This document shows positions 17,365 to 23,175 of a stretch of DNA of 23,175 nucleotides, piece after piece (positions within the stretch are counted from its first letter, which is position 1; every line of letters starts with the position of its first letter). The DNA comes from JBOFLO01 sp051657905. Its GTDB lineage: Bacteria; Patescibacteriota; Gracilibacteria; UBA1369. A program made the position numbers and the translations under genes. The stretch covers positions 1-23,175 of the forward strand of contig JBOFLO010000039.1 of the NCBI GenBank assembly GCA_051657905.1. Direction: 5' to 3'. A model generated the notes under the pieces. It ran no database searches. It was given only the letters and a program-made list of their open reading frames with translations, and was not told the DNA's origin.

Positions 17365-17507
17365 TGCAATCTTAAGCTATTAATTTGGGGCGAGCTCTGC
17401 TCAGCCTCACGTTATAGCTTCGGTCAGTTGACAATTAGGTAAGGTAAGCTTAAAGAAACGGCTTGACTCTTAAATAAGAAAACAACTCCCCTCCACGAGG
17501 ACAAAGC

Positions 17508-17846
17508 ATGATCGACCACTTTTTTCTCAACCCCGAAAAGCGGGAAGATGACCGTATGATCGGCGTCGAGCTGACCCATTGCGATCGCTGCCTGGTGGCA
17601 GTATATCGCCATGGTGGCAGCCCGGTACGCCAGTGGCAAGAGTGCAGAAGTGAAGTCGAGATCTGCCAGATGTTGCAGTTCAACGGCTGCCAGGAACCCC
17701 TGGTGCTGCTGGCTAGCATCCGGCAGTTTGCTCGAGAGCATGGAGTGCAGTTCGAAGAGCTCCCGCTCGACTTCATGATCAATCTGCAGGCGGATCAAGC
17801 CGTACAAGAAGACGGCGATCGCACCACCTACTGCCCCGAGGCCTGA
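17508..17846 (+). CDS. Hypothetical protein, first gene of GC-rich operon (cassette 3)
   Basis: The 112-residue protein is not recognised. ATG 17508 follows GAGG (17497-17500) by 7 nt, and the stop is TGA 17844-17846. It is acidic, with a Cys-rich patch near residues 25-28 (HCDRCLVAVYRHGG), three more Cys (ECR, ICQ, GCQ) and another in TTYCPEA. A CxxC pair and scattered Cys could bind metal or form disulfides, but there is no clear zinc-finger pattern. The next gene starts 5 nt after the stop, so the two are probably translationally coupled. Composition is GC-rich, in contrast to the 15638 gene upstream. Confidence 0.75.
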   Translation: MIDHFFLNPEKREDDRMIGVELTHCDRCLVAVYRHGGSPVRQWQECRSEVEICQMLQFNGCQEPLVLLASIRQFAREHGVQFEELPLDFMINLQADQAVQEDGDRTTYCPEA

Positions 17847-17851
17847 AGAAG

Positions 17852-18208
17852 ATGACCATTCGACAGGGAAATCCCCAACGACTACAAGTCACCTTCGGCT
17901 TCAGGCACGAGCTCGTCCTCATCCCAGAGGACAAGCTCGATCGGCGGACCCTGCACATGCGCATGATGCCAGAGAACAAGTTGCTCGAAATGCAGATCGT
18001 CACTCCCTCGCGGGACGGCGTCGGCACCGAGAACTGGACTCCCATCCTCTCGGACCAGGATCTGTACAATTTCCTGGCTGGACTGAGCAAGCTGGTTTCA
18101 GAGCAGCGGCTCATCACCCTGGCCGTGGAGGTCGAGCATCAGCTACACAAGTGGAAGTTCAAGCATCAGCCTTTCAGCGTCAGCCCGCCCCTTCGCGCGG
18201 TGAGCTGA
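17852..18208 (+). CDS. Hypothetical protein, second gene of GC-rich operon
   Basis: The 118-residue protein is not recognised. It starts 5 nt after the previous stop, with GAAGAAG directly before the ATG as a poor Shine-Dalgarno, so initiation probably depends on coupling to the upstream gene. The stop is TGA. Beta-like stretches (RLQVTFGFRHELVLIPEDKL; LLEMQIVTPS) are followed by a helical segment (DQDLYNFLAGLSKLVSEQR) and a second strand-rich end. It has no signal peptide, membrane segment or Cys. Its make-up (strand-rich front, helix near residue 70) resembles in outline the third protein of the operon, but no sequence identity can be claimed. Confidence 0.72.
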   Translation: MTIRQGNPQRLQVTFGFRHELVLIPEDKLDRRTLHMRMMPENKLLEMQIVTPSRDGVGTENWTPILSDQDLYNFLAGLSKLVSEQRLITLAVEVEHQLHKWKFKHQPFSVSPPLRAVS

Positions 18209-18263
18209 TCGGTCACAACCAACTTCGTTCCGTGCTTTTCACAAGTCAAGATCCGGAGATACC

Positions 18264-18596
18264 ATGAATCCTAAGCCCCTCGCTCCCCTCGCTCCGGTCC
18301 TGACTCTCGTCATGCCGGAACCTGGTGTACAGCAGTATTTCGAAAACGGCGACAAGATGTTCATCGTAGAAGTGACCCTTCGTGACAGCCACTCGATCAA
18401 CGTCAAGCGCAACCCGAAGGGCGCCACTGGCGACACCCACGTCTACACCGACCTCAACCTCTTCTTCGCCAGCCTGGAGGAAGAAGGCTTCCCCGAGGCA
18501 GAAGTCAACCGCTTCAAGGACAGCGTTCGGACGTACCTATGTGGCAAGGGATGTTACATGACCGGCCTGACGCGCTCCATCCCGCCGCCCGCCTAA
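18264..18596 (+). CDS. Hypothetical protein, third gene of GC-rich operon
   Basis: The 110-residue protein is not recognised. ATG 18264 follows GGAG (18255-18258) by 5 nt, and the gap from the previous gene is 55 nt with no terminator. It is the only GC-rich gene here that ends in TAA. The N-terminus is Pro-rich (NPKPLAPLAPVLTLVMPEPG). A beta-type core (DKMFIVEVTLRDSHSINVK) and a helix (DLNLFFASLEEEGFPEAEVNRF) follow, then a short CGKGC Cys pair near the end. A strong hairpin terminator lies 45 nt downstream and closes the operon. Confidence 0.72.
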   Translation: MNPKPLAPLAPVLTLVMPEPGVQQYFENGDKMFIVEVTLRDSHSINVKRNPKGATGDTHVYTDLNLFFASLEEEGFPEAEVNRFKDSVRTYLCGKGCYMTGLTRSIPPPA

Positions 18597-18640
18597 ACTC
18601 TCCCGCTACCAACCTTACTTAAAAAACAACTGAAACCCAT

Positions 18641-18687
18641 GACCTCGATCCTAGCTCCAGCATCCGCTGTGAGAATGGATCGAGGTC
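18641..18687 (+). terminator. Terminator-like hairpin of the GC-rich operon
   Basis: GACCTCGATCC (18641-18651) pairs perfectly over 11 bp with GGATCGAGGTC (18677-18687), with a 25-nt loop. The downstream sequence is only moderately T-rich (TTCGCTTGCTT). Confidence 0.6.
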
Positions 18688-18692
18688 TTCGC

Positions 18693-18719
18693 TTGCTTAA
18701 AAATAATACTTTTAAGCAA
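18693..18719. repeat. Perfect AT-rich inverted repeat overlapping the -35 region of the 18766 gene
   Basis: TTGCTTAAAA (18693-18702) and TTTTAAGCAA (18710-18719) form a 10-bp dyad with a 7-nt spacer. It covers the place where a -35 box for the TATAAA at 18736 would lie, so it could be an operator or an AT-rich terminator. Confidence 0.5.
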
Positions 18720-18732
18720 AAAGCTTATGATA

Positions 18733-18741
18733 TGTTATAAA
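18733..18741 (+). promoter_or_regulatory. Extended -10 promoter of the 18766 gene
   Basis: TGTTATAAA (18733-18741) is an extended -10. The leader would be about 18 nt, as with the other AT-rich genes. Confidence 0.45.
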
Positions 18742-18765
18742 TTAGAAGGCTCTTAAAATTGATTT

Positions 18766-19791
18766 ATGTTCGATCCATCCACCGATCACCCCAAACAGTC
18801 TCCCGAAACTCCCTCTTCCAATGAGCAGGAGCTTTCGAAGTATGAGCAATCCCGTCAGGAATTGGATTCCAAGCAGAAAACCGAAACGGAACAAGTAGGC
18901 AAGACTTTAGCCAAAAATAAATCCGAAACCGTCAGCACTGCCGCCAGCGCTCGCGCTGATTTATTGGCCTCAATGCCCTTAGCCCCTACTCCAGAAACTC
19001 CCGCCCCAGCAGCATCTCCCAACTCCACAAATAAAAAATCATTCGGCGATCAAATCAAAGAATTTTTCGGCAAATTCACCGCCGGCCTTGGCCCAATTGG
19101 CGAAAAAATTTCTTCCTTTTTCAAAAATATTTTTAATAAAAACTCCACTTCTCCCGCTACAGGTCTAGAAAGCGCAAACTCTACAAATACCACACTAGAT
19201 AATAAACCCGCCGCCACACTTCCTCCATCACCGTCCAATCAATTAGAAAAAACCAATTTGGATTTAGCCAATGATGGAACTCAAGGTTTAAATGGCGAAG
19301 CTTTGTTGAATAATGAAAAATTCAAAGCCCGAACAGAACAAATTGCCACAAAACTTGGTTGTTCCTTGGATGATTTATATGCAATTTTCAAAATGGAATC
19401 CGGCGCCAATCCACAAGCTGTTAATCCTGTTTCTAAAGCAACCGGCTTAATTCAATGGATGCCAAAATACGCTCCACAATTTGGTACAACAACTGCTGAA
19501 TTAGCTAAAATGACCGGCTTACAGCAATTAGATTATGTAGAAAAGTTTTTTTCCAGATACTTTGGCAAGCTACATACTTTCGCCGATTTATATCGCGCAG
19601 TATTTTGGCCAGCAGCAATCGGAAAAGGCCCAGATTATATTTTCCAAACTTCTGCTCAATCTGCAGAATTAATAGCTAAACAAAACCCAGGAATCGCCAA
19701 AGCCGCCGGCCGCCCCGACGGCTTCATCGACAATGCCGGCTTCGAAAAATACGCCAACAAATTCGCCCCAAAAAACCAAAAAATCGCCTAG
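18766..19791 (+). CDS. Lytic transglycosylase-like (SLT/lysozyme fold) protein
   Basis: The 341-residue protein lacks a signal peptide. Residues 1-65 are charged (Gln/Glu/Lys-rich) and 70-90 are Pro/Ala-rich. Residues 90-127 hold two amphipathic helices with Phe on one face (SFGDQIKEFFGKF, ISSFFKNIFNKN) that might touch a membrane. After a Ser/Thr/Asn linker, residues ~185-335 form the catalytic-type domain: LDDLYAIFKMESGANPQAVN (E211 as the likely catalytic acid), ATGLIQWMPKYA and TGLQQLDYVEKFF. This pattern is typical of phage-type and SLT-like peptidoglycan lyases that cleave MurNAc-GlcNAc bonds. It shares layout, though not sequence, with the 15638 protein: leaderless, with a disordered N-terminus and a hydrolase at the C-terminus. 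It converges with the RNase J gene. It is TAG-terminated with no Shine-Dalgarno. Confidence 0.8.
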   Translation: MFDPSTDHPKQSPETPSSNEQELSKYEQSRQELDSKQKTETEQVGKTLAKNKSETVSTAASARADLLASMPLAPTPETPAPAASPNSTNKKSFGDQIKEFFGKFTAGLGPIGEKISSFFKNIFNKNSTSPATGLESANSTNTTLDNKPAATLPPSPSNQLEKTNLDLANDGTQGLNGEALLNNEKFKARTEQIATKLGCSLDDLYAIFKMESGANPQAVNPVSKATGLIQWMPKYAPQFGTTTAELAKMTGLQQLDYVEKFFSRYFGKLHTFADLYRAVFWPAAIGKGPDYIFQTSAQSAELIAKQNPGIAKAAGRPDGFIDNAGFEKYANKFAPKNQKIA

Positions 19792-19808
19792 CCTAAATCC
19801 CCTTCCCT

Positions 19809-19976
19809 ATCATACCTGTAATAACAAAACAGCCTTCCCAAATCGAAGTAGAAATTTCTTTTTCCAAAAAATAAAAAGTAAAAAAGGCCAACCGATTTAT
19901 ACGGTAAGCCTTTTTTGGAAAAAGAAATTTCTACTTCGATTTGCGGATCAAACTAATTTGTTATTACAGGTATGAT
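19809..19976. repeat. Long nested inverted repeat between convergent genes, including the 3' end of rnj
   Basis: The outer arms 19809-19828 and 19957-19976 are perfect 20-bp complements. The middle arms 19840-19871 and 19911-19942 are perfect 32-bp complements. A terminator hairpin sits in the centre. The unpaired gaps (19829-19839 and 19943-19956) differ in length and sequence. The right outer arm is the last codons of rnj (IIPVITN), so the left arm is an inverted copy of coding sequence. Confidence 0.85.
19880..19916. terminator. Bidirectional terminator at the centre of the long inverted repeat
   Basis: AAAAAAGGC (19880-19888) pairs with GCCTTTTTT (19908-19916), with an inner ACCG/CGGT pairing. 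Six T residues are available on either strand, which suits the convergent 18766 gene and rnj. Confidence 0.8.
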
Positions 19977-22082
19977 CAAAGGTTGTCTGTCAATTTTACC
20001 AACCACAAATTGATCCACACTTTCTCGAATATGAATCTTCGCTTCTTCATTATTGAAGTTCGGATTATTCTTAGCAAAATTTCTATAAGCATCAACTGCT
20101 CTATGACAAATTCCATTAATAATTTCCTGCGATTCCTCCATATAAACAAATCCACGTGACTCAACTTTAATATCACCAATCATCGCCTTAGTTTTAGGAT
20201 CAATTCTAAACATCAAGACAATCAGCCCATTCTCAGCCAAAATTTGTCTATCCATCATAACTTGTGAACCAATATCGCCTCCACCCAAACCATCAACTAA
20301 AATATAATTAGTCTGAACTTTTTCACCAGTGATTTTCACTTCACCATTTTTCATTTCCAATACATCACCATTTTCCACCATCATCATTCTGTCTCTAGCA
20401 AAACTCAATTCATCAATCATCACTTCTCCATGAATTTTTCTCATAAAATATTCTCCATGCACCGGCATAAAATATCTTGGTCTAACCAAAGTAAACATTA
20501 ATTTCAAATCTTCCTGTGATCCATGTCCCGAAGCATGCACATCCATAATATGATTATTGATAATGCGTGCACCAAGTCTGGTTAAATTATTAACCACACG
20601 AACCACCGCCATTTCATTTCCCGGAATCGGCGATGAACTCAAAACCACCGTATCACCAGGCCCAATTTTCACCTGCGCATGCTCATTTAAAGCCATACGA
20701 GATAAAGCAGCCACTGGTTCACCTTGCGAACCAGTAGTTAAAATAATTGTTTTTTCCGGCGGATGTTTTTTCGATCTTTTAATATCACTAATCAATCCTT
20801 GCGGATATTTTAAGTAACCAAGTTCAGCTGCCATCACCGAATTATCAACTAAACTTCTTCCACTCAAAAATATTTTTCTACCATGTTTTACAGCAGCATC
20901 AATAATTTGTTGAATACGTCCAATCTGTGAAGAGAACGAAGCAATAATAATTCTACCGTCTGTATCTTTAATAATTTTATCCAATGTTCTACCGATTTTC
21001 TGTTCCGAAACCGTATAACCAGGTTTCATAGCATTAGTAGAATCCGACATCATCAACGTTACATTCTTATCAGCAAACGCCGCAATTTTAGAAAATTCAG
21101 GAGGCATTTGCGCACCCGCTGGACTCAAATCAATTTTGAAATCCCCAGTATGCACCACACTTCCCGCTGGTGTTTCAATAAACAAACCACAGGAATCTGG
21201 AATAGAATGCGTTACACGGAAAAACGAAACTTTCATTTTTCCAAAATACAAAGTTTCACTGTAATCCAATGTTTGCAAAGTAGCTTGATTGGTCAGTCCA
21301 TGTTCATCCAATTGTTTTTTAATCAAACCCATAGTCAATTTCCCCGCAAAGATTGGCGGAAAATTAAGCTTAGGTAAAAGAAAGGCAATCCCACCAATAT
21401 GATCCAAATGACCATGGGTGATGACAATACCCTTAATTTTGTGAATTTTATCTTTCAGATAATTAATATCTGGAATCACATAATCCACACCCAACATATC
21501 TGCTTCCGGAAATTGAAAACCCAAATCAATTAAGAAAATTGAATCTTCATATTCCATCACCATAGTATTTTTTCCAACTTCATCCAAACCACCAATTGGA
21601 ATAATTCTAAGTTTCCCACGAGGATCGCTCACAGCCATTTTATAGCCGGCATCCATCGCTCTACTTAAAGAACTTTGAAATCTATGTCTCTGATTAAAGT
21701 TACCAGCAAAATTCGCATTGTCATTTTTATGACGATTGCGGAATTTCTTTCTATTTTTATTCTTGTTCAAAGACAACCCTCCTGGGCCATTAGCTGGCTT
21801 GTTAGGTTGTTGTTTTGCTTGCGAATTTCCTGTTTTATCAAAACCTTGTGTCCGTGAATCCGGTCCACCTGGTAAGAAATTTTCTTGATTGTATTGAGAA
21901 GCTTGTTGATTTGGTTTGGCTTTTTGCAAACCGGCGGAACTAGAAACATTTTGCCCCTGATTAGCTGGTTTACTAACATTAGCTTGTGGATTTTCTGTCT
22001 TCCCAATATTTAATGTTTGTTTCAGCCACTGGTCCAAAATATCTAATTTCTTCCCCCGCTCTTCTTTTCTGTTATCGTCCAT
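19953..22082 (-). CDS. rnj: Ribonuclease J with long disordered N-terminal extension
   Basis: RNase J is a metallo-beta-lactamase/beta-CASP nuclease with 5'-to-3' exonuclease and endonuclease activity in mRNA decay and rRNA maturation. The protein is 709 residues, with ATG at 22082; an upstream in-frame TTG at 22112 lies before the promoter's start point and was rejected. The core begins near residue 157 (KLRIIPIGGLDEVG). It shows the zinc motif HGHLDHIGG (223-231), HTGDF, the beta-CASP parts SDSTNA and SGRSLVDNS, HASGHG and PVHGEY, then the C-terminal domain to about residue 705. Family enzymes are commonly ~550 residues. The extra ~155 N-terminal residues are Asn/Gln/Lys/Pro-rich and end in a basic NKNKNRKKFRNRHK patch, likely disordered and RNA-binding. 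The last codons form one arm of the long inverted repeat. Confidence 0.95.
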   Translation of the reverse strand: MDDNRKEERGKKLDILDQWLKQTLNIGKTENPQANVSKPANQGQNVSSSAGLQKAKPNQQASQYNQENFLPGGPDSRTQGFDKTGNSQAKQQPNKPANGPGGLSLNKNKNRKKFRNRHKNDNANFAGNFNQRHRFQSSLSRAMDAGYKMAVSDPRGKLRIIPIGGLDEVGKNTMVMEYEDSIFLIDLGFQFPEADMLGVDYVIPDINYLKDKIHKIKGIVITHGHLDHIGGIAFLLPKLNFPPIFAGKLTMGLIKKQLDEHGLTNQATLQTLDYSETLYFGKMKVSFFRVTHSIPDSCGLFIETPAGSVVHTGDFKIDLSPAGAQMPPEFSKIAAFADKNVTLMMSDSTNAMKPGYTVSEQKIGRTLDKIIKDTDGRIIIASFSSQIGRIQQIIDAAVKHGRKIFLSGRSLVDNSVMAAELGYLKYPQGLISDIKRSKKHPPEKTIILTTGSQGEPVAALSRMALNEHAQVKIGPGDTVVLSSSPIPGNEMAVVRVVNNLTRLGARIINNHIMDVHASGHGSQEDLKLMFTLVRPRYFMPVHGEYFMRKIHGEVMIDELSFARDRMMMVENGDVLEMKNGEVKITGEKVQTNYILVDGLGGGDIGSQVMMDRQILAENGLIVLMFRIDPKTKAMIGDIKVESRGFVYMEESQEIINGICHRAVDAYRNFAKNNPNFNNEEAKIHIRESVDQFVVGKIDRQPLIIPVITN

Positions 22083-22091
22083 AAATGAGTT

Positions 22092-22120
22092 TATATAATA
22101 ATTTTTCTTCAAGTTGTAAA
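22092..22120 (-). promoter_or_regulatory. Candidate rnj promoter
   Basis: On the minus strand, TTTACA (22120-22115), a 17-bp spacer and TATATA (22097-22092). Transcription would start within a few bases of the ATG, giving an almost leaderless mRNA. Confidence 0.5.
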
Positions 22121-22215
22121 AGAACTTTCCGGTTTTTTAAGTGCCCGAAATACACATATTTAATATATTCTATCACATCCCACGGATTTTCCCAAAGTTG
22201 TTTATAAATTAAATA

Positions 22216-22253
22216 AAGACGGCAGAGATTCTTACGAACCCTCACGCCGTCTT
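22216..22253 (-). terminator. Terminator of the minus-strand GC-rich cassette 4
   Basis: On the minus strand, AAGACGGC (22253-22246) pairs with GCCGTCTT (22223-22216) and is followed by TATTTAATTT, about 90 nt beyond the stop of the 22345 gene. It separates that gene from rnj. Confidence 0.6.
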
Positions 22254-22344
22254 GTTGGCCTGATTGGCCAGGAGACCTCACCGAGCATAGCTCAGCTTAT
22301 TCATCCCATCGATTGTTCTGTTGGACCACAATCGCTTCAAGCGA

Positions 22345-22908
22345 TCACAACTCCAACTCTTCCAGCTCCACGTAGCGAACGTAGTCCGGCTTCGTCAGAC
22401 TGAAGAAGCCATCCACGCTTCCCACGAAGCGCTTCTTGTCCTTGTTGAAGATCGTGCGCAGATGCATGATCTTGCCGTCCACCTGGAAGGACCCATCCGG
22501 ATTGAAGCCATAAGGCTTCTTTTCATCTACCAGTCTGGTCAAGCTGGCTCTCAACGGCGGCTCTACCTCATTGCAGAGGACGCCGGTCAGCTTCTCCAGA
22601 GGGTAGAATACCTCTCCGTTGTCCCAGTCGAGACCCTTCTTCTTCCTGCGGAAGACCAAGTTGTTCGGCAGATCCAAACCGTAGGTCGGCTCGGGTCGCA
22701 TCAGCGGCTCTCCGTACTGGCCGCTTTGCATCTGGTAAAACCGCCGCGGCAGCTCCTGCCCTGCTTCGCTGGGTTTCCCCAGGTTGACCATCTCGTAGGC
22801 CTCGATGGTGACGGGCTCGCCGTTCATGTCGAGCACCTTCCCCTCCGGCAGCTTCACGCAAAACGCCCACTGCCCGCAGACAAACACCTTCTTGAATCCA
22901 TTATCCAT
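22345..22908 (-). CDS. Hypothetical protein, GC-rich cassette 4
   Basis: The 187-residue protein is not recognised. ATG at 22908-22906 lies 6 nt after GAGGAG on the minus strand. An ATG 51 nt further upstream was rejected because it lacks this site. The stop is TGA. The protein is soluble-looking, rich in charged and aromatic residues (VFVCGQWAFCVKLPEGKV at the front; FRRKKKGLDWDNGEVFYPLEKL in the middle; SVDGFFSLTKPDYVRYVELEELEL at the end), with three Cys and an acidic tail. No signal peptide, membrane helix or known motif is seen. A small hairpin (ATCGCT/AGCGAT, 22331-22345) touches the stop. An overlapping + strand frame (22321-22971) was rejected as it begins with TTG and lacks a ribosome site. 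Confidence 0.75.
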   Translation of the reverse strand: MDNGFKKVFVCGQWAFCVKLPEGKVLDMNGEPVTIEAYEMVNLGKPSEAGQELPRRFYQMQSGQYGEPLMRPEPTYGLDLPNNLVFRRKKKGLDWDNGEVFYPLEKLTGVLCNEVEPPLRASLTRLVDEKKPYGFNPDGSFQVDGKIMHLRTIFNKDKKRFVGSVDGFFSLTKPDYVRYVELEELEL

Positions 22909-22962
22909 GACAGTCTCCTCGCGTTTAATTTGCAGACACTTCTGCAGACCCCAAGCCAAATC

Positions 22963-23002
22963 TCAGGTTAAAAATCTCATAAATATAAGAACTTTAACCT
23001 GA
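22963..23002. repeat. Inverted repeat in the leader of cassette 4
   Basis: TCAGGTTAAA (22963-22972) and TTTAACCTGA (22993-23002) are perfect 10-bp arms, 13 bp with one mismatch if extended outward, with a 20-nt spacer. The spacing is suitable for a regulatory hairpin in the leader or for an operator bound by a dimeric protein. Confidence 0.55.
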
Positions 23003-23032
23003 AATTTAGCAATTTTAAAAGAACAAGGCGAA

Positions 23033-23061
23033 ATTCTACAATATAATTGTAAATAGCGCAA
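23033..23061 (-). promoter_or_regulatory. Candidate promoter of cassette 4
   Basis: On the minus strand, TTGCGC (23061-23056), a 17-bp spacer and TAGAAT (23038-23033). The leader would be about 118 nt and would contain the 22963-23002 inverted repeat. A nearby TATAAT (23042-23047, + strand) has no gene to serve. Confidence 0.4.
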
Positions 23062-23083
23062 GTACTTATTCTAAGCACCTTTT

Positions 23084-23175
23084 TTAATCCAACTCTGCAT
23101 AAAGCCTAAATCTCTTCAACAATTCCCCCGCCTCCGCCTTCACATTATCCCGCACCGCCGCATCCAAAGTATACT
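23084..23175 (-). CDS. C-terminal fragment of a protein, possibly serine hydroxymethyltransferase
   Basis: The minus-strand frame is open from the window edge to TAA at 23086-23084, giving 29 residues. The end (VKAEAGELLKRFRLYAEL) resembles the usual C-terminus of GlyA, where a helix of the type VxxLxxRFPLY closes the protein, although the Pro is Arg here. The match is short, so GlyA is only a suggestion. A weak hairpin (GTGCTTA/TAAGTAC) follows the stop on the minus strand. Confidence 0.4.
   Translation of the reverse strand, partial: YTLDAAVRDNVKAEAGELLKRFRLYAELD

Noticed and set aside
17428..17456. Second promoter (TTGACA-17-TAAAGA) in the operon leader
   Set aside because: The -10 is poor and an upstream TTGCTT-16-TATAAT is better; it cannot be excluded but is not supported.
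13160..17507. Shared GGCTT words in the leaders of the GC-rich cassettes
   Set aside because: Each leader contains a GGCTT, but position, context and spacing differ, so no common leader motif can be supported.
13220..18596. UGA read as glycine (code 25) so that the GC-rich genes run on
   Set aside because: The long AT-rich genes contain no in-frame TGA, and terminators follow the TGA stops closely, so standard termination is the simpler reading.
22321..22971. 216-residue + strand frame opposite the 22345 gene
   Set aside because: It begins with TTG without a ribosome site; the minus-strand gene has GAGGAG six bases before its ATG.

Overview
The window reads as a piece of a low-GC genome from an uncultivated small-celled bacterium of the Candidate Phyla Radiation (Patescibacteria, probably a Parcubacteria-like lineage). 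That placement is inference. It rests on large secreted repeat proteins with an SLH anchor, a tail-fibre-like surface protein, an RNase J with a long disordered N-terminus, and AT-rich genes with very short leaders and no Shine-Dalgarno sequence. No rRNA, tRNA, CRISPR array, transposase or integrase was seen. The genetic code looks standard: long genes have no in-frame TGA.

Layout. Positions 1-723 hold the end of a proline-rich membrane protein. Positions 837-11715 are a block of four secreted surface proteins on the + strand: two that share a C-terminal domain (837-2105 and the strongly codon-biased 2152-4197), then two tandem paralogous beta-helix/Ig-repeat proteins (4357-6861 and 7060-11715). 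Only the last carries three SLH domains. A duplicated two-hairpin intergenic element precedes each paralog. rarA (11813-13117) follows. The accessory half holds a squalene/phytoene-synthase-like protein whose first metal-binding motif is degraded (13812-14804, minus), two peptidoglycan hydrolase-like proteins without signal peptides (15638-17296 and 18766-19791), and RNase J (19953-22082, minus). A 29-residue C-terminus, perhaps of GlyA, runs off the right edge on the minus strand.

The most unusual feature is a second class of gene set into this AT-rich background. Six small unrecognised genes in four islands (13220-13720; 14936-15406 minus; 17508-18596, three genes; 22345-22908 minus) are GC-rich in their coding parts. 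All have a Shine-Dalgarno-like sequence, five of six end in TGA, and each island has its own candidate promoter, a leader longer than about 50 nt and, in most cases, a hairpin terminator. By contrast, none of the nine AT-rich genes with a visible start has a Shine-Dalgarno sequence and none of the eleven visible stops is TGA. A second structural oddity is a nested inverted repeat of about 168 bp between the convergent hydrolase and RNase J genes, one arm of which is the 3' end of the RNase J gene.

Taken together, the AT-rich genes look like cell-envelope construction (surface coat and wall remodelling) plus DNA and RNA maintenance. The GC-rich cassettes look like autonomous units of unknown function, expressed by a different translational style.
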